From assembly GCF_007004135.1 (NCBI RefSeq), contig NZ_VJMG01000069.1:23360-87359 (forward strand): a DNA stretch of 64,000 nt, written 5' to 3'. This DNA comes from Affinirhizobium straminoryzae. Its GTDB lineage: Bacteria; Pseudomonadota; Alphaproteobacteria; Rhizobiales; Rhizobiaceae. The notes below the pieces were generated by a model. It was given only the letters and a program-made list of their open reading frames with translations. It was not told the DNA's origin and ran no database searches. Made by a program: the position numbers and the translations under genes. Positions within the stretch are counted from its first letter, which is position 1. Every line of letters begins with the position of its first letter. Shown piece by piece: positions 1-7,807 of the stretch.

Positions 1-1053
1 CGGACAGGCGGCGCCGAAACGGGCGAATTGCAGCTTTGCCGCGCTATGGCGCTTGGTGATGTTGCCGGCCCGGTCGACGCGGGCGAAGAAGATCGGAACC
101 CCCTTCTGCCCCGGTCTTTGCAGCGTGCTGAGGCGATGGCAGACCTGTTCCAGGCTCGCGCCGAAATGGGCGGCCAACAGGTCGAGATCGTGGCGCAGCG
201 CGCGGGCCCGTTTCAGGAAGTTCTCATAGGGCAGGAGAAGCGCGCCGGCAAAATAGTTCTGCAGGCCGATGCGACAGATATCGGCCGCCTCTGCCGTACG
301 GAAGCCTGCTTCGCGCACCATGCGCTCGATCATGTCTGTGGCGTGCAACTGGGCGATCTGCAGCGCCATCTGGAAATCGCGCGTCGCGGGCGTCGCATAG
401 GCATTCAGAAGCAGGCGGCGGGTCGCCGGGTTGAAGCTGCGGATCAGGTCGTCGGCAAGTACGGCGCGCTCCACGACGATGCCGAAGCGGGTGCCGAGAT
501 GGTGCTGCAGCGCCGCATGGTTCTCGCCGCCGCCGAGCCCCAGTTCGCCGGCCAGCGTTTCGGCGGCCACATCCAGATCGTGCAGGTAGTTGTCGACGAA
601 GTGAAAATAGTCGCGCACCTCGTCATAGGGCGTGGCCTCTGTCAGCGCCGCGCGTCCCAGCCGGTCATCCATGCTGGCCAGCTGCTCGCTGGAGCGGCGA
701 TAGGCCTGATGGGCGGTGATCAGTGCATGCGCCAGCCCCGGCGCGTTCTGCGTCACCAGCTTCAGGTCGGCAAGGCTCGCATGGTAGCCGTCAAACAGCG
801 GGTCGGAGAGCGCCTCCGACAGGGCGGATAGCAGCCGGTCCCCTTCGCCGGAGGAAAGTTCGGCAAGGCTGATGCCGAATTTTTCCGCCAGTGCCAGCAG
901 CACGGCGGCGGAAACGGGCCGCTGGTTGTTCTCGATCTGGTTCAGATAGCTGGTGGAGATGCCGAGCCGGTCGGCGAACTGCGCCTGCGTGGCGCGTGCC
1001 GCATCCCTGAGTTCGCGCACCTTGCGCCCGATATAGAGTTTTCCGATTGCCAT
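1..1053 (-). CDS. pccR: PccR/RamB-type short-chain acyl-CoA responsive transcriptional regulator (3' end missing)
   Basis: This is an XRE-type regulator read leftwards and cut by the window edge; 351 codons are present, and the family is about 460-470 aa. The start MAIGKLYIGRKVRELR leads into a helix-turn-helix at residues about 8-63, including STSYLNQIENNQRPVS. An IrrE/ImmA-like plus DUF2083 region follows, as in PccR, RamB and MccR. Family members sense short-chain acyl-CoA esters and control propionyl-CoA carboxylase or glyoxylate-shunt genes. The gene is divergent from pccB and shares a 132-bp intergenic region with TTTGCAAA-like sites. The assignment to PccR rather than another ScfR member rests on this context. 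Confidence 0.9.
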   Translation of the reverse strand, partial: MAIGKLYIGRKVRELRDAARATQAQFADRLGISTSYLNQIENNQRPVSAAVLLALAEKFGISLAELSSGEGDRLLSALSEALSDPLFDGYHASLADLKLVTQNAPGLAHALITAHQAYRRSSEQLASMDDRLGRAALTEATPYDEVRDYFHFVDNYLHDLDVAAETLAGELGLGGGENHAALQHHLGTRFGIVVERAVLADDLIRSFNPATRRLLLNAYATPATRDFQMALQIAQLHATDMIERMVREAGFRTAEAADICRIGLQNYFAGALLLPYENFLKRARALRHDLDLLAAHFGASLEQVCHRLSTLQRPGQKGVPIFFARVDRAGNITKRHSAAKLQFARFGAACP

Positions 1054-1055
1054 GA

Positions 1056-1085
1056 TTTGCAACTTCGCAAAATGCAGTTTGCATA
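1056..1085. promoter_or_regulatory. Cluster of TTTGCAAA-like half-sites, likely PccR operator
   Basis: Three related half-sites lie just upstream of pccR: TTTGCAAC on the plus strand at 1056-1063, TTCGCAAA at 1064-1071 and TTTGCATA at 1078-1085. PccR of Rhodobacter sphaeroides is known to bind paired TTTGCAAA motifs. The match, together with the divergent pccR/pccB arrangement, suggests autoregulation and control of pccB. Spacing here is not identical to the published dyad, so the exact operator is uncertain. Confidence 0.6.
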
Positions 1086-1185
1086 TTCATAGATTACACA
1101 CCGCCACCCATTCAACGAAAATCCATGTTTCGCGTGCAGGTCCAGCAGGATACAACACGGGGAAAAGCAGAATCTGGGAGGCAGC

Positions 1186-2718
1186 ATGCGTGCAGTCTTG
1201 AACGAAGTGGAAGCCCGCCGCGCCGAAGCGCGGCTGGGGGGCGGGCAGAAGCGCATCGATGCGCAGCATGCCAAGGGCAAGCTGACCGCGCGCGAGCGCA
1301 TCGAGGTGCTGCTCGACGAGGGCTCCTTCGAAGAATACGACATGTATGTCACCCATCGCTGCGTCGATTTCGGCATGGACGCGCAGAAGGTGGCGGGCGA
1401 TGGTGTCGTCACCGGCTGGGGCACCATCAACGGCCGCCAGGTCTATGTCTTCTCCCAGGATTTCACGGTTCTGGGCGGCTCCCTCTCTGAAACCCATGCG
1501 CAAAAAATCTGCAAGATCATGGATATGGCGGTTCGGGTCGGCGCGCCGGTGATCGGCCTCAACGATTCCGGCGGTGCGCGCATCCAGGAGGGTGTCGCGT
1601 CGCTCGCCGGTTATGCGGAGGTCTTCCGCCGCAACGCGGAGGCCTCCGGCGTCATTCCGCAGATCTCCGTCATCATGGGTCCCTGCGCGGGCGGCGCCGT
1701 CTATTCGCCGGCCATGACCGATTTCATCTTCATGGTGCGCGACTCATCCTACATGTTCGTCACCGGCCCGGACGTGGTGAAGACCGTGACGAACGAGATC
1801 GTCACCGCAGAAGAACTGGGCGGCGCTTCCACCCACACAAAGAAGTCCTCCGTCGCTGATGCGGCCTATGAGAACGATATCGAGACGCTGGAAGCCGTGC
1901 GCCAGCTCTTCGATTTCCTGCCGCTCAACAACCGCGAGAAGCCGCCGCTGCGGCCTTTCTTCGATGATCCTGCGCGCGTGGAAATGCGCCTCGACAGCCT
2001 GATCCCGGATTCGGCCACCAAGCCCTACGACATGAAGGAACTGATCTACGCGATTGCCGATGAGGGCGATTTCTTCGAGATCCAGGAGGCTTTCGCGAAA
2101 AACATCGTCACCGGCTTCATCCGGCTGGAAGGCCAGACGGTTGGCGTCGTCGCCAACCAGCCGATGGTGCTGGCCGGCTGCCTCGATATCGATGCCTCCC
2201 GCAAGGCGGCCCGCTTCGTGCGCTTCTGCGATGCCTTCTCGATCCCGATCCTGACGCTGGTCGATGTGCCGGGTTTCCTGCCGGGTGTCGCGCAGGAATA
2301 TGGCGGCGTCATCAAGCACGGCGCGAAACTCCTGTTCGCATATTCCGAAGCGACCGTGCCGATGGTGACGCTGATCACGCGCAAAGCCTATGGCGGAGCC
2401 TATGACGTGATGGCCTCCAAGCATATCGGCGCGGATGTCAACTATGCCTGGCCGACGGCGGAAATCGCGGTGATGGGCGCCAAGGGTGCCACCGAGATCC
2501 TCTACCGCTCGGAACTGGGTGACGCGGAGAAGATCGCGGCGCGGACGAAAGAGTACGAGGAGCGTTTCGCCAACCCCTTCGTGGCGGCAGAGCGCGGCTT
2601 CATCGACGAGGTGATCATGCCGCATTCCTCCCGCCGCCGCATTGCCCGCGCCTTCGCGAGCCTGCGCAACAAGCAGGTGACGACGCACTGGAAGAAGCAC
2701 GACACCATTCCGCTGTGA
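1186..2718 (+). CDS. pccB: Propionyl-CoA carboxylase beta subunit (carboxyltransferase)
   Basis: The 510-aa protein is full length for PccB. The carboxyltransferase subunit transfers CO2 from carboxybiotin to propionyl-CoA, giving (S)-methylmalonyl-CoA. The N-terminal part has GKLTARERIEVLLDEGSFEE. The acyl-CoA site region LNDSGGARIQEGV and the second crotonase-like half with DVPGFLPGVAQEYGG are intact. The start at 1186 is preceded by GGGAGG at 1176-1181. A stop is followed after 13 bp by a DUF4160 gene with its own strong ribosome-binding site, so the two are probably co-transcribed. The partner pccA is 2.4 kb downstream, separated by accessory genes. The divergent pccR is the likely regulator. 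Confidence 0.97.
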   Translation: MRAVLNEVEARRAEARLGGGQKRIDAQHAKGKLTARERIEVLLDEGSFEEYDMYVTHRCVDFGMDAQKVAGDGVVTGWGTINGRQVYVFSQDFTVLGGSLSETHAQKICKIMDMAVRVGAPVIGLNDSGGARIQEGVASLAGYAEVFRRNAEASGVIPQISVIMGPCAGGAVYSPAMTDFIFMVRDSSYMFVTGPDVVKTVTNEIVTAEELGGASTHTKKSSVADAAYENDIETLEAVRQLFDFLPLNNREKPPLRPFFDDPARVEMRLDSLIPDSATKPYDMKELIYAIADEGDFFEIQEAFAKNIVTGFIRLEGQTVGVVANQPMVLAGCLDIDASRKAARFVRFCDAFSIPILTLVDVPGFLPGVAQEYGGVIKHGAKLLFAYSEATVPMVTLITRKAYGGAYDVMASKHIGADVNYAWPTAEIAVMGAKGATEILYRSELGDAEKIAARTKEYEERFANPFVAAERGFIDEVIMPHSSRRRIARAFASLRNKQVTTHWKKHDTIPL

Positions 2719-2731
2719 GGAGGCAGGCAAG

Positions 2732-2968
2732 ATGCCGGTCCTCCTGCGGTGGCATGGTCATCGCTTCCTATTTTATTCCATGGAGGTGGGCGAGCCGCCG
2801 CATGTCCATGTGTTGAAGGATGGAAAGCAGTTGAAGGTGTGGCTGGCCGATCTTCGGGTGGCGCGCAATGCAGGTTTTGCGCCGCATGAGGTGAATGATA
2901 TTTTGAAGGTCGTCGCACGCCATCGGCAGGCGTTTACGGAGGCATGGCATGACTACTTTGGACATTGA
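2732..2968 (+). CDS. DUF4160 domain protein (toxin-antitoxin-like pair, first gene)
   Basis: This 78-aa protein has the DUF4160 signature: a hydrophobic beta strand, then the PPHVHV motif (residues about 23-28) and a C-terminal helix ending EAWHDYFGH. A strong AGGAGG sequence sits just before the ATG, 13 bp after pccB. The next gene, DUF2442, overlaps its 3' end by 20 bp. DUF4160 and DUF2442 genes are commonly neighbours and have been suggested to form toxin-antitoxin-like modules, but no activity is established. Function is therefore unknown, and the pairing is the main clue. Confidence 0.8.
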   Translation: MPVLLRWHGHRFLFYSMEVGEPPHVHVLKDGKQLKVWLADLRVARNAGFAPHEVNDILKVVARHRQAFTEAWHDYFGH

Positions 2969-3233
2969 TGACAAGCAGTTGCTCATTGCCGATGTGGAGG
3001 TTGGCACGGAAACGCTGCTGTTCAGGATGCAGGACGGGCGAAAGATCGAAGCGCCGTTATGGTGGTATCCAAACCTGTTCGCAGCCTCGCCAGAGGACCG
3101 GAAGAAATGGCAGATCCTTCCGTTCGGCGATGCCGTAGGGTGGGAGGACCTGGACGAGTATATCAGCGCCAAGGCTCTGATCATCGGCGCCGCCGCCCCC
3201 GGCGCCAAGCCACCGGCCGAGGCGGCCGAATAA
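2949..3233 (+). CDS. DUF2442 domain protein (toxin-antitoxin-like pair, second gene)
   Basis: This 94-aa protein matches DUF2442, a small alpha/beta domain. It has the typical GRKIEAPLWWYPNL strand and turn, where the domain usually has an R-hydrophobic-P-x-x-x-x-P-x-L pattern, and GWEDLDEYISAKAL near the C-terminus. A GGAGG site lies 5 bases before the ATG, inside the upstream DUF4160 gene. The 20-bp overlap implies translational coupling. DUF2442 members are the presumed antitoxin-like partners of DUF4160 or related small proteins; that role is inference. The C-terminal Ala/Pro tail looks unstructured. Confidence 0.8.
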   Translation: MTTLDIDDKQLLIADVEVGTETLLFRMQDGRKIEAPLWWYPNLFAASPEDRKKWQILPFGDAVGWEDLDEYISAKALIIGAAAPGAKPPAEAAE

Positions 3234-3343
3234 AATCGAGGTGAAAGGGAAAAAGAACGGAAGGTGGCGAAACGTAACCGTCCTCTTCCTATATCATCGC
3301 GGGCGTTCCGTTCGCCTCCCTTTCAAAGCTAGGATATTCTCTG

Positions 3344-4237
3344 ATGACCGACACCAAATTTCCGCCGGAAAACAATCTGCCCGCCGGCTATGAGCCGCCC
3401 AAGGTCTGGACCTGGGAGCCTGGCAATGGTGGCCAGTTCGCCTCCATCAACCGGCCGATTGCCGGCCCGACCCATGAGAAGGAACTGCCGGTCGGCACCC
3501 ATCCGCTGCAGCTTTATTCGCTCGGCACGCCGAACGGCCAGAAGGTCACCATCCTGCTGGAAGAACTGCTGGCCGCCGGCCACACCGATGCCGAATATGA
3601 TGCCTGGCTGATCACCATCGGCAAGGGTGAGCAGTTCGGCTCCGGCTTCGTCGCGGTCAACCCGAACTCCAAGATCCCGGCGCTGATGGATCATCAGCCG
3701 AAGGATGGCGGCGAGCCGGTGCGCCTGTTCGAATCCGGTTCCATCCTCGTCTATCTCGCCGAAAAGTTCGGCGCCTTCCTGCCTTCCGATCCGCGCGCCA
3801 AGGCGGAAGTGATGAACTGGCTGTTCTGGCAGATGGGCTCGGCGCCCTTCGTCGGCGGCGGCTTTGGCCACTTCTTCTCCTATGCGCCGGTCAAGATCCA
3901 GTATGCGATCGATCGCTATGCCATGGAGACCAAGCGCCAGCTCGACGTGCTGAACCGCCGCCTGGCGGAAAGCGAATTCGTCGGCGGCAGCGAGTATTCG
4001 ATCGCCGACATGGCGATCTGGCCCTGGTATGGCCGGCTGGCTCTCGACAGCTCCTATCCGAATGCCGGCGAATTCCTCTCCACCGGGGACTACGAGCATC
4101 TGGGGCGCTGGGCACGGCAGCTTGCCGCGCGCACCGGCGTCAAGCGCGGCTCCATCGTCAACAAGGCCTCGGGCGACCCCGGCACCTTCCTGCCCGAACG
4201 CCATGCGGCATCCGATTTCGATACGCTGACGCTCTGA
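3344..4237 (+). CDS. yghU: Glutathione-dependent disulfide-bond oxidoreductase, YghU family
   Basis: The 297-aa protein aligns along its whole length with the nu-class glutathione transferase-like YghU. The N-terminal extension with PKVWTWEPGNGGQFASINRP is present, then the thioredoxin-like domain with LYSLGTPNGQKVTILLEELL and the glutathione-contact segment VNPNSKIPAL. ESGSILVYLAEKFG precedes the all-helical C-terminal domain with YSIADMAIWPWYG. Family members bind two glutathione molecules and reduce disulfides. It stands alone, 110 bp after the DUF2442 gene, with its own likely promoter. Its position inside the pcc cluster has no obvious metabolic reason. Confidence 0.95.
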   Translation: MTDTKFPPENNLPAGYEPPKVWTWEPGNGGQFASINRPIAGPTHEKELPVGTHPLQLYSLGTPNGQKVTILLEELLAAGHTDAEYDAWLITIGKGEQFGSGFVAVNPNSKIPALMDHQPKDGGEPVRLFESGSILVYLAEKFGAFLPSDPRAKAEVMNWLFWQMGSAPFVGGGFGHFFSYAPVKIQYAIDRYAMETKRQLDVLNRRLAESEFVGGSEYSIADMAIWPWYGRLALDSSYPNAGEFLSTGDYEHLGRWARQLAARTGVKRGSIVNKASGDPGTFLPERHAASDFDTLTL

Positions 4238-4345
4238 CATGAACGACATAGGGTTTCCCCTCGCGCCATCAGCCGGGGGGAGGCCACCCGGCGCGGGGCT
4301 GGCTTCCGCGCCAATAGACACATTGAAGGACTGGAGAAGAACACC

Positions 4346-4720
4346 GTGGCCCTGCCCGACATGACGAAACATCGCGGTTTTCCAGGCGGCATGCCCGGAA
4401 CCGGCGTCCAGTTCACCATCCGCCGTGCCAATCCGAAGGGTGTGACGCCCATCAAGGCGCTGCCGCGCAAGGCGCGCCCCGGCAGCAAGGAACACCGCAT
4501 CGATGCGGCCTTCCTGCATGCGCTCTGGCATCATTTCGGGTCTGAGCCCTTCGAGCGCGGCAATCTGGATGCCGCCCGCCTCAACCTGCTGTTCGGCCGT
4601 GAGGTGGTTCCGGTGGAGAAGGACTTTGACCCGATGTCCTACGAGGCGCTGCTGCGCATCGACGAACGCGTCGCCCGCCAGAATTTTCCCGAATCCTTCG
4701 ACGACGTGTTTGAGGTCTGA
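4346..4720 (+). CDS. Conserved protein of unknown function, paralogue A
   Basis: This 124-aa soluble protein has no family I recognise. It starts with GTG at 4346 behind GGAGAAG (4333-4339); an ATG at 4361 is an alternative. Its hallmark segments are KHRGFPGGMPG, RRANPKG, FLHALWHHFG and EPFERGNLDAARLNLLFGRE. The next gene encodes a clear homologue with the same segments in the same order, so the pair arose by tandem duplication. The charged, Phe/Arg-rich composition suggests nucleic-acid or protein binding, but this is a guess. No membrane segment or signal peptide is seen. Confidence 0.75.
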   Translation: MALPDMTKHRGFPGGMPGTGVQFTIRRANPKGVTPIKALPRKARPGSKEHRIDAAFLHALWHHFGSEPFERGNLDAARLNLLFGREVVPVEKDFDPMSYEALLRIDERVARQNFPESFDDVFEV

Positions 4721-4754
4721 TGATGCCCACATTCGTTTTTGTGCCGGAGCGCGG

Positions 4755-5132
4755 ATGATGGCCAAGATCCCCGAAATGCCGAAGCATCGCGGTTTTCCTC
4801 TCGGTCTGCCGGGCACACAATGGCAGTACACCCTGCGCCGCGCCAATTCGAAGGTCACCAAGCTCTACGCCATGCCGCGTTACCGCACGCTGGACCAGAC
4901 GGTGGCGCTGGCCGATATCGGTTTCGTGCAGGCGCTCTGGCACTTTTTTGGCACCGAGCCGTTCGAACGCGGCAATCTGGATGGCGAGCGGCTCAGCCGC
5001 CTGTTCGGGCGCGAGGTGATCGCTGCCGAACGCGGCTTCGATCCGGCCTCCTACACCGCCAAGCTAAAGCTGAATGAGGCCGTGGCGCGGAAGAATTTTC
5101 CGCAGGCCTTCGAAGACGTTGCGGAGGGGTGA
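4755..5132 (+). CDS. Conserved protein of unknown function, paralogue B
   Basis: This 125-aa protein is a tandem paralogue of the gene just upstream. The shared blocks are KHRGFPLGLPGT, LRRANSK, ALWHFFGTEP, FERGNLDGERLSRLFGREV, FDPASY and VARKNFP. The chosen start is the ATG at 4755 after GGAG (4746-4749), with an adjacent in-frame ATG at 4758. A longer reading frame exists upstream but would overlap paralogue A and lacks homology. The stop is 4 bp before the pccA start and the pccA ribosome-binding site lies within its 3' end. The two genes are thus likely co-expressed and possibly translationally coupled. Confidence 0.75.
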   Translation: MMAKIPEMPKHRGFPLGLPGTQWQYTLRRANSKVTKLYAMPRYRTLDQTVALADIGFVQALWHFFGTEPFERGNLDGERLSRLFGREVIAAERGFDPASYTAKLKLNEAVARKNFPQAFEDVAEG

Positions 5133-5136
5133 CGGA

Positions 5137-7149
5137 ATGCCGATCCAGAAAATTCTCATAGCGAACCGGGGCGAAATCGCCTGCCGCGTCATCCGCACGG
5201 CAAAGAAGATGGGCATCAAGACGGTCGCCGTCTATTCCGATGCGGATGCCAATGCGCTGCATGTGCGCGAAGCCGACGAGGCGGTGCATATCGGTCCGGC
5301 ACCCTCGTCGCAGTCCTATATCGTCATCGACAAGATTCTGGACGCGATCCGAAAGACCGGCGCGGATGCCGTGCATCCGGGTTACGGGTTTCTCTCGGAA
5401 AACCCGCTGTTTGCCGCGGCGCTGGAAAAGGAAGGCGTCACCTTCATCGGCCCGCCGGTCGGCGCGATCCAGGCCATGGGCGACAAGATCACCTCGAAGA
5501 AGATTGCCGCGGAAGCCGGCGTTTCCACCGTGCCCGGCCATATGGGCCTGATCGAGGATGCCGACGAGGCGGTGAGAATCTCCGCATCCATCGGCTATCC
5601 CGTCATGATCAAGGCCTCTGCCGGTGGTGGCGGCAAGGGCATGCGCATTGCCTGGAACGATGCGGAAGCCCGCGAAGGCTTCCAGTCCTCGAAGAACGAG
5701 GCGAAAAGTTCTTTCGGCGATGACCGCATCTTCATCGAGAAATTCGTGACCGAGCCGCGCCACATCGAAATCCAGGTTCTGGGCGACAAATTTGGCAACT
5801 GCCTCTATCTCGGAGAGCGCGAATGCTCCATTCAGCGCCGGAACCAGAAGGTCATCGAGGAGGCGCCGTCGCCCTTCCTCGATGAGGCGACCCGCCGTGC
5901 CATGGGCGAACAGGCGGTGGCGCTGGCAAAAGCGGTCGGTTATCACTCGGCCGGCACGGTGGAATTCATCGTCGATGGCAAGGCCAACAGGTTCTATTTC
6001 CTCGAAATGAACACCCGCCTGCAGGTCGAGCATCCGGTCACCGAACTCGTGACCGGCATCGACCTTGTCGAGCAGATGATCCGCGTCGCCTCGGGCGAGA
6101 AGCTTTCGTTGACGCAAGCCGATGTGAAGCTCAACGGCTGGGCGATCGAAAGCCGGCTCTATGCGGAAGATCCCTTCCGCAACTTCCTGCCCTCCATCGG
6201 CAGGCTCAGCCGCTACCGCCCGCCCGTCGAAGGCGTTCAGGCCGATGGCACCGTGGTGCGCAACGATACCGGTGTCTACGAAGGCGGCGAGATCTCCATG
6301 TATTACGATCCGATGATCGCCAAGCTCTGCACCTGGGGCGAGACGCGCGCCGTTGCGATCGATGCCATGGCGGCGGCGCTGAATGATTTTCAGGTGGAAG
6401 GTATCGGCCACAATCTGCCCTTCCTCTCGGCCGTGATGGGGCAGGAGCGATTCCGCTCCGGCCGGCTGACGACGGCCTATATCGCGGAAGAGTTTCCGGA
6501 GGGCTTTTCCGGCGTGGCGCCGGATGCGGCATCCTCGCGGAAGCTGGCGGCGATTGCCGCTGTCGTCAATGCGAGGGTTCAAGTCCGCGCGACACAGATC
6601 TCAGGCACCATCGGCAACCATGCCCGCGTGGTGGGACGGGACTGGGTGGTCAAGCTCGGCGACGATGCCCATGCCATCAGCCTTTCGGGCACGGCGGAGG
6701 CGGAGATCGTGACCTTCGCCGAGGGCGGCGAGAGCGTCACGGTGGCCGGCTCTTGGCATCCCGGACAGACGCATGCGCATTTCGTGCTGAATGGCGAAAG
6801 GCTGGGCGTGAAGGTGGATCTGATCGGCTCCGCCATTCGCCTTCGCCTCAACGGCATGGATGTCGCGGCCCGCGTCCGCTCACCGCGTGTTGCGGACCTC
6901 GCCAAACTCATGCCTGTGAAGCTGCCGCCGGACACCTCGAAAATGCTGCTCTGCCCCATGCCGGGCGTCATCACCAGCGTGGCGGTCAAGCCGGGTGATA
7001 CGGTGGAGGCCGGCCAGACGCTGGCGACCGTCGAAGCCATGAAGATGGAAAACGTGCTGAAGGCCGAACGCCGCGGCGTGGTGAAGCGCGTCGCCGCGAG
7101 TGCCGGTCAGAGCCTTGCTGTCGATGAAATGATCATGGAGTTCGAGTGA
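5137..7149 (+). CDS. pccA: Propionyl-CoA carboxylase alpha subunit (biotin carboxylase plus biotin carrier)
   Basis: The 670-aa protein begins MPIQKILIANRGEIACRVI, the typical biotin carboxylase N-terminus. An ATP-grasp domain follows with KASAGGGGKGMR, EAPSPF and the EMNTRLQVEHPVTE signature. A PCC-type central BT domain comes next. The C-terminal biotinyl domain carries EAMKMEN, with the biotin-acceptor lysine at residue 636. The start at 5137 has GGAGGGG (5123-5129) upstream, inside the previous gene. An upstream in-frame start at 5074 was rejected because it lies within that gene. PccA carboxylates biotin and PccB transfers the carboxyl group to propionyl-CoA. The length and BT domain favour propionyl-CoA over acetyl-CoA carboxylase. 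Confidence 0.97.
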   Translation: MPIQKILIANRGEIACRVIRTAKKMGIKTVAVYSDADANALHVREADEAVHIGPAPSSQSYIVIDKILDAIRKTGADAVHPGYGFLSENPLFAAALEKEGVTFIGPPVGAIQAMGDKITSKKIAAEAGVSTVPGHMGLIEDADEAVRISASIGYPVMIKASAGGGGKGMRIAWNDAEAREGFQSSKNEAKSSFGDDRIFIEKFVTEPRHIEIQVLGDKFGNCLYLGERECSIQRRNQKVIEEAPSPFLDEATRRAMGEQAVALAKAVGYHSAGTVEFIVDGKANRFYFLEMNTRLQVEHPVTELVTGIDLVEQMIRVASGEKLSLTQADVKLNGWAIESRLYAEDPFRNFLPSIGRLSRYRPPVEGVQADGTVVRNDTGVYEGGEISMYYDPMIAKLCTWGETRAVAIDAMAAALNDFQVEGIGHNLPFLSAVMGQERFRSGRLTTAYIAEEFPEGFSGVAPDAASSRKLAAIAAVVNARVQVRATQISGTIGNHARVVGRDWVVKLGDDAHAISLSGTAEAEIVTFAEGGESVTVAGSWHPGQTHAHFVLNGERLGVKVDLIGSAIRLRLNGMDVAARVRSPRVADLAKLMPVKLPPDTSKMLLCPMPGVITSVAVKPGDTVEAGQTLATVEAMKMENVLKAERRGVVKRVAASAGQSLAVDEMIMEFE

Positions 7150-7168
7150 AAATGGGGTGTGCGGCTTC

Positions 7169-7349
7169 ACCCCCCTCTGTCCTGCCGGACATCTCCCCCT
7201 CAAGGGGGGAGATCGGGTGTGGAACCCTCTCGCATACCCTCACACGCTTTAAGGGCTACCCGGATTCCTACGATTACTGTCTGCTAAGGCCTTGCTTCAT
7301 GCCGATCTCCCCCCTTGAGGGGGAGATGCCCGGCAGGGCAGAGGGGGGT
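7169..7349. repeat. Palindromic intergenic repeat with 48-bp inverted arms
   Basis: Two 48-bp arms, 7169-7216 and 7302-7349, are reverse complements at 46 of 48 positions and flank an 85-bp centre with no open frame. Each arm contains its own palindrome, ATCTCCCCCT then CAAGGGGGGAGAT. The motif with CCTGCCGG next to ATCTCCCCCTCAAGG resembles intergenic mosaic elements (RIME-like) that are abundant in rhizobial genomes; the family name is tentative. The transcript from pccA would fold into a very stable hairpin and may end there. It sits directly downstream of the lone parD gene, where a parE toxin would be expected. Confidence 0.85.
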
Positions 7350-7431
7350 ATCCGGCTATGCCGGTCTTATCCAAAGGCACCTCGCCGATACTCCAAAGCT
7401 ATGGGACATAGGTGCAGTACCAAGCCATCAG

Positions 7432-7701
7432 TCATACACCGTATTCGGCCTTCTTTCGAGCAATCAAAGCCTCGATTTGTGCATGGCTTTCTTCCATGGT
7501 CAGGAAGGCCCCCTTGCGTCGTTCATCGACCAGAGCCCGCAACGCCGCAAGCTCCGCCTCTTTCCTCTCGGTCTGCTCACGCAGCAGTTCCAGCCCCTGC
7601 TGCACCACGGCGCTCACGCTGGAATAGCGACCTTCCTCAACCAGCCGGCGGGCAAACGCGTCCTGCTGGTCGGAGATCGAGACGGATGCTTTTACGGTCA
7701 T
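7432..7701 (-). CDS. parD: ParD-family ribbon-helix-helix antitoxin (no intact toxin partner)
   Basis: The 89-aa protein is a CopG/ParD-type antitoxin. The N-terminal ribbon-helix-helix spans residues about 1-45, with VKASVSISDQQDAFARRLV and GRYSSVSAVVQQGLELLREQ. The C-terminal half is a charged helix that normally wraps around ParE. It is read leftwards, opposite to pccA and scpA. ParE normally starts overlapping the parD stop, but the following 80 bases carry stops in all frames and then run into the palindromic repeat. A perfect 15-bp palindrome 34 bp upstream is the likely operator. Confidence 0.9.
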   Translation of the reverse strand: MTVKASVSISDQQDAFARRLVEEGRYSSVSAVVQQGLELLREQTERKEAELAALRALVDERRKGAFLTMEESHAQIEALIARKKAEYGV

Positions 7702-7734
7702 GGCTCAAGGCTCCCGAGAAGACTAGATCCAATA

Positions 7735-7749
7735 TGCTACTGAGTAGCA
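7735..7749. promoter_or_regulatory. Perfect 15-bp palindrome upstream of parD, probable ParD operator
   Basis: TGCTACT-G-AGTAGCA is a perfect inverted repeat centred at 7742 in the short parD/scpA intergenic space. Ribbon-helix-helix antitoxins repress their own promoters through such sites. The location, 34 bp upstream of parD and 58 bp upstream of scpA, would also let it affect scpA expression. Binding is inferred. Confidence 0.5.
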
Positions 7750-7807
7750 ATCCCGTCAATCTCAATGCCGCACCGATCATGATGTCGGCCTCTGGAGGAT
7801 CAGCCCG

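Noticed and set aside
4272..4292. Hairpin GCCGGG/CCCGGC after yghU as a terminator
   Set aside because: Only a 6-bp stem with a 9-base loop and no T-run, in very GC-rich sequence; expected by chance.
4993..6582. 529-codon minus-strand frame opposite pccA
   Set aside because: Fully antisense to the biotin carboxylase domain; composition typical of shadow frames in GC-rich genomes.
7351..7431. parE remnant after parD
   Set aside because: All frames on the minus strand stop within about 25 codons and none shows recognisable ParE sequence, so no pseudogene call is justified.
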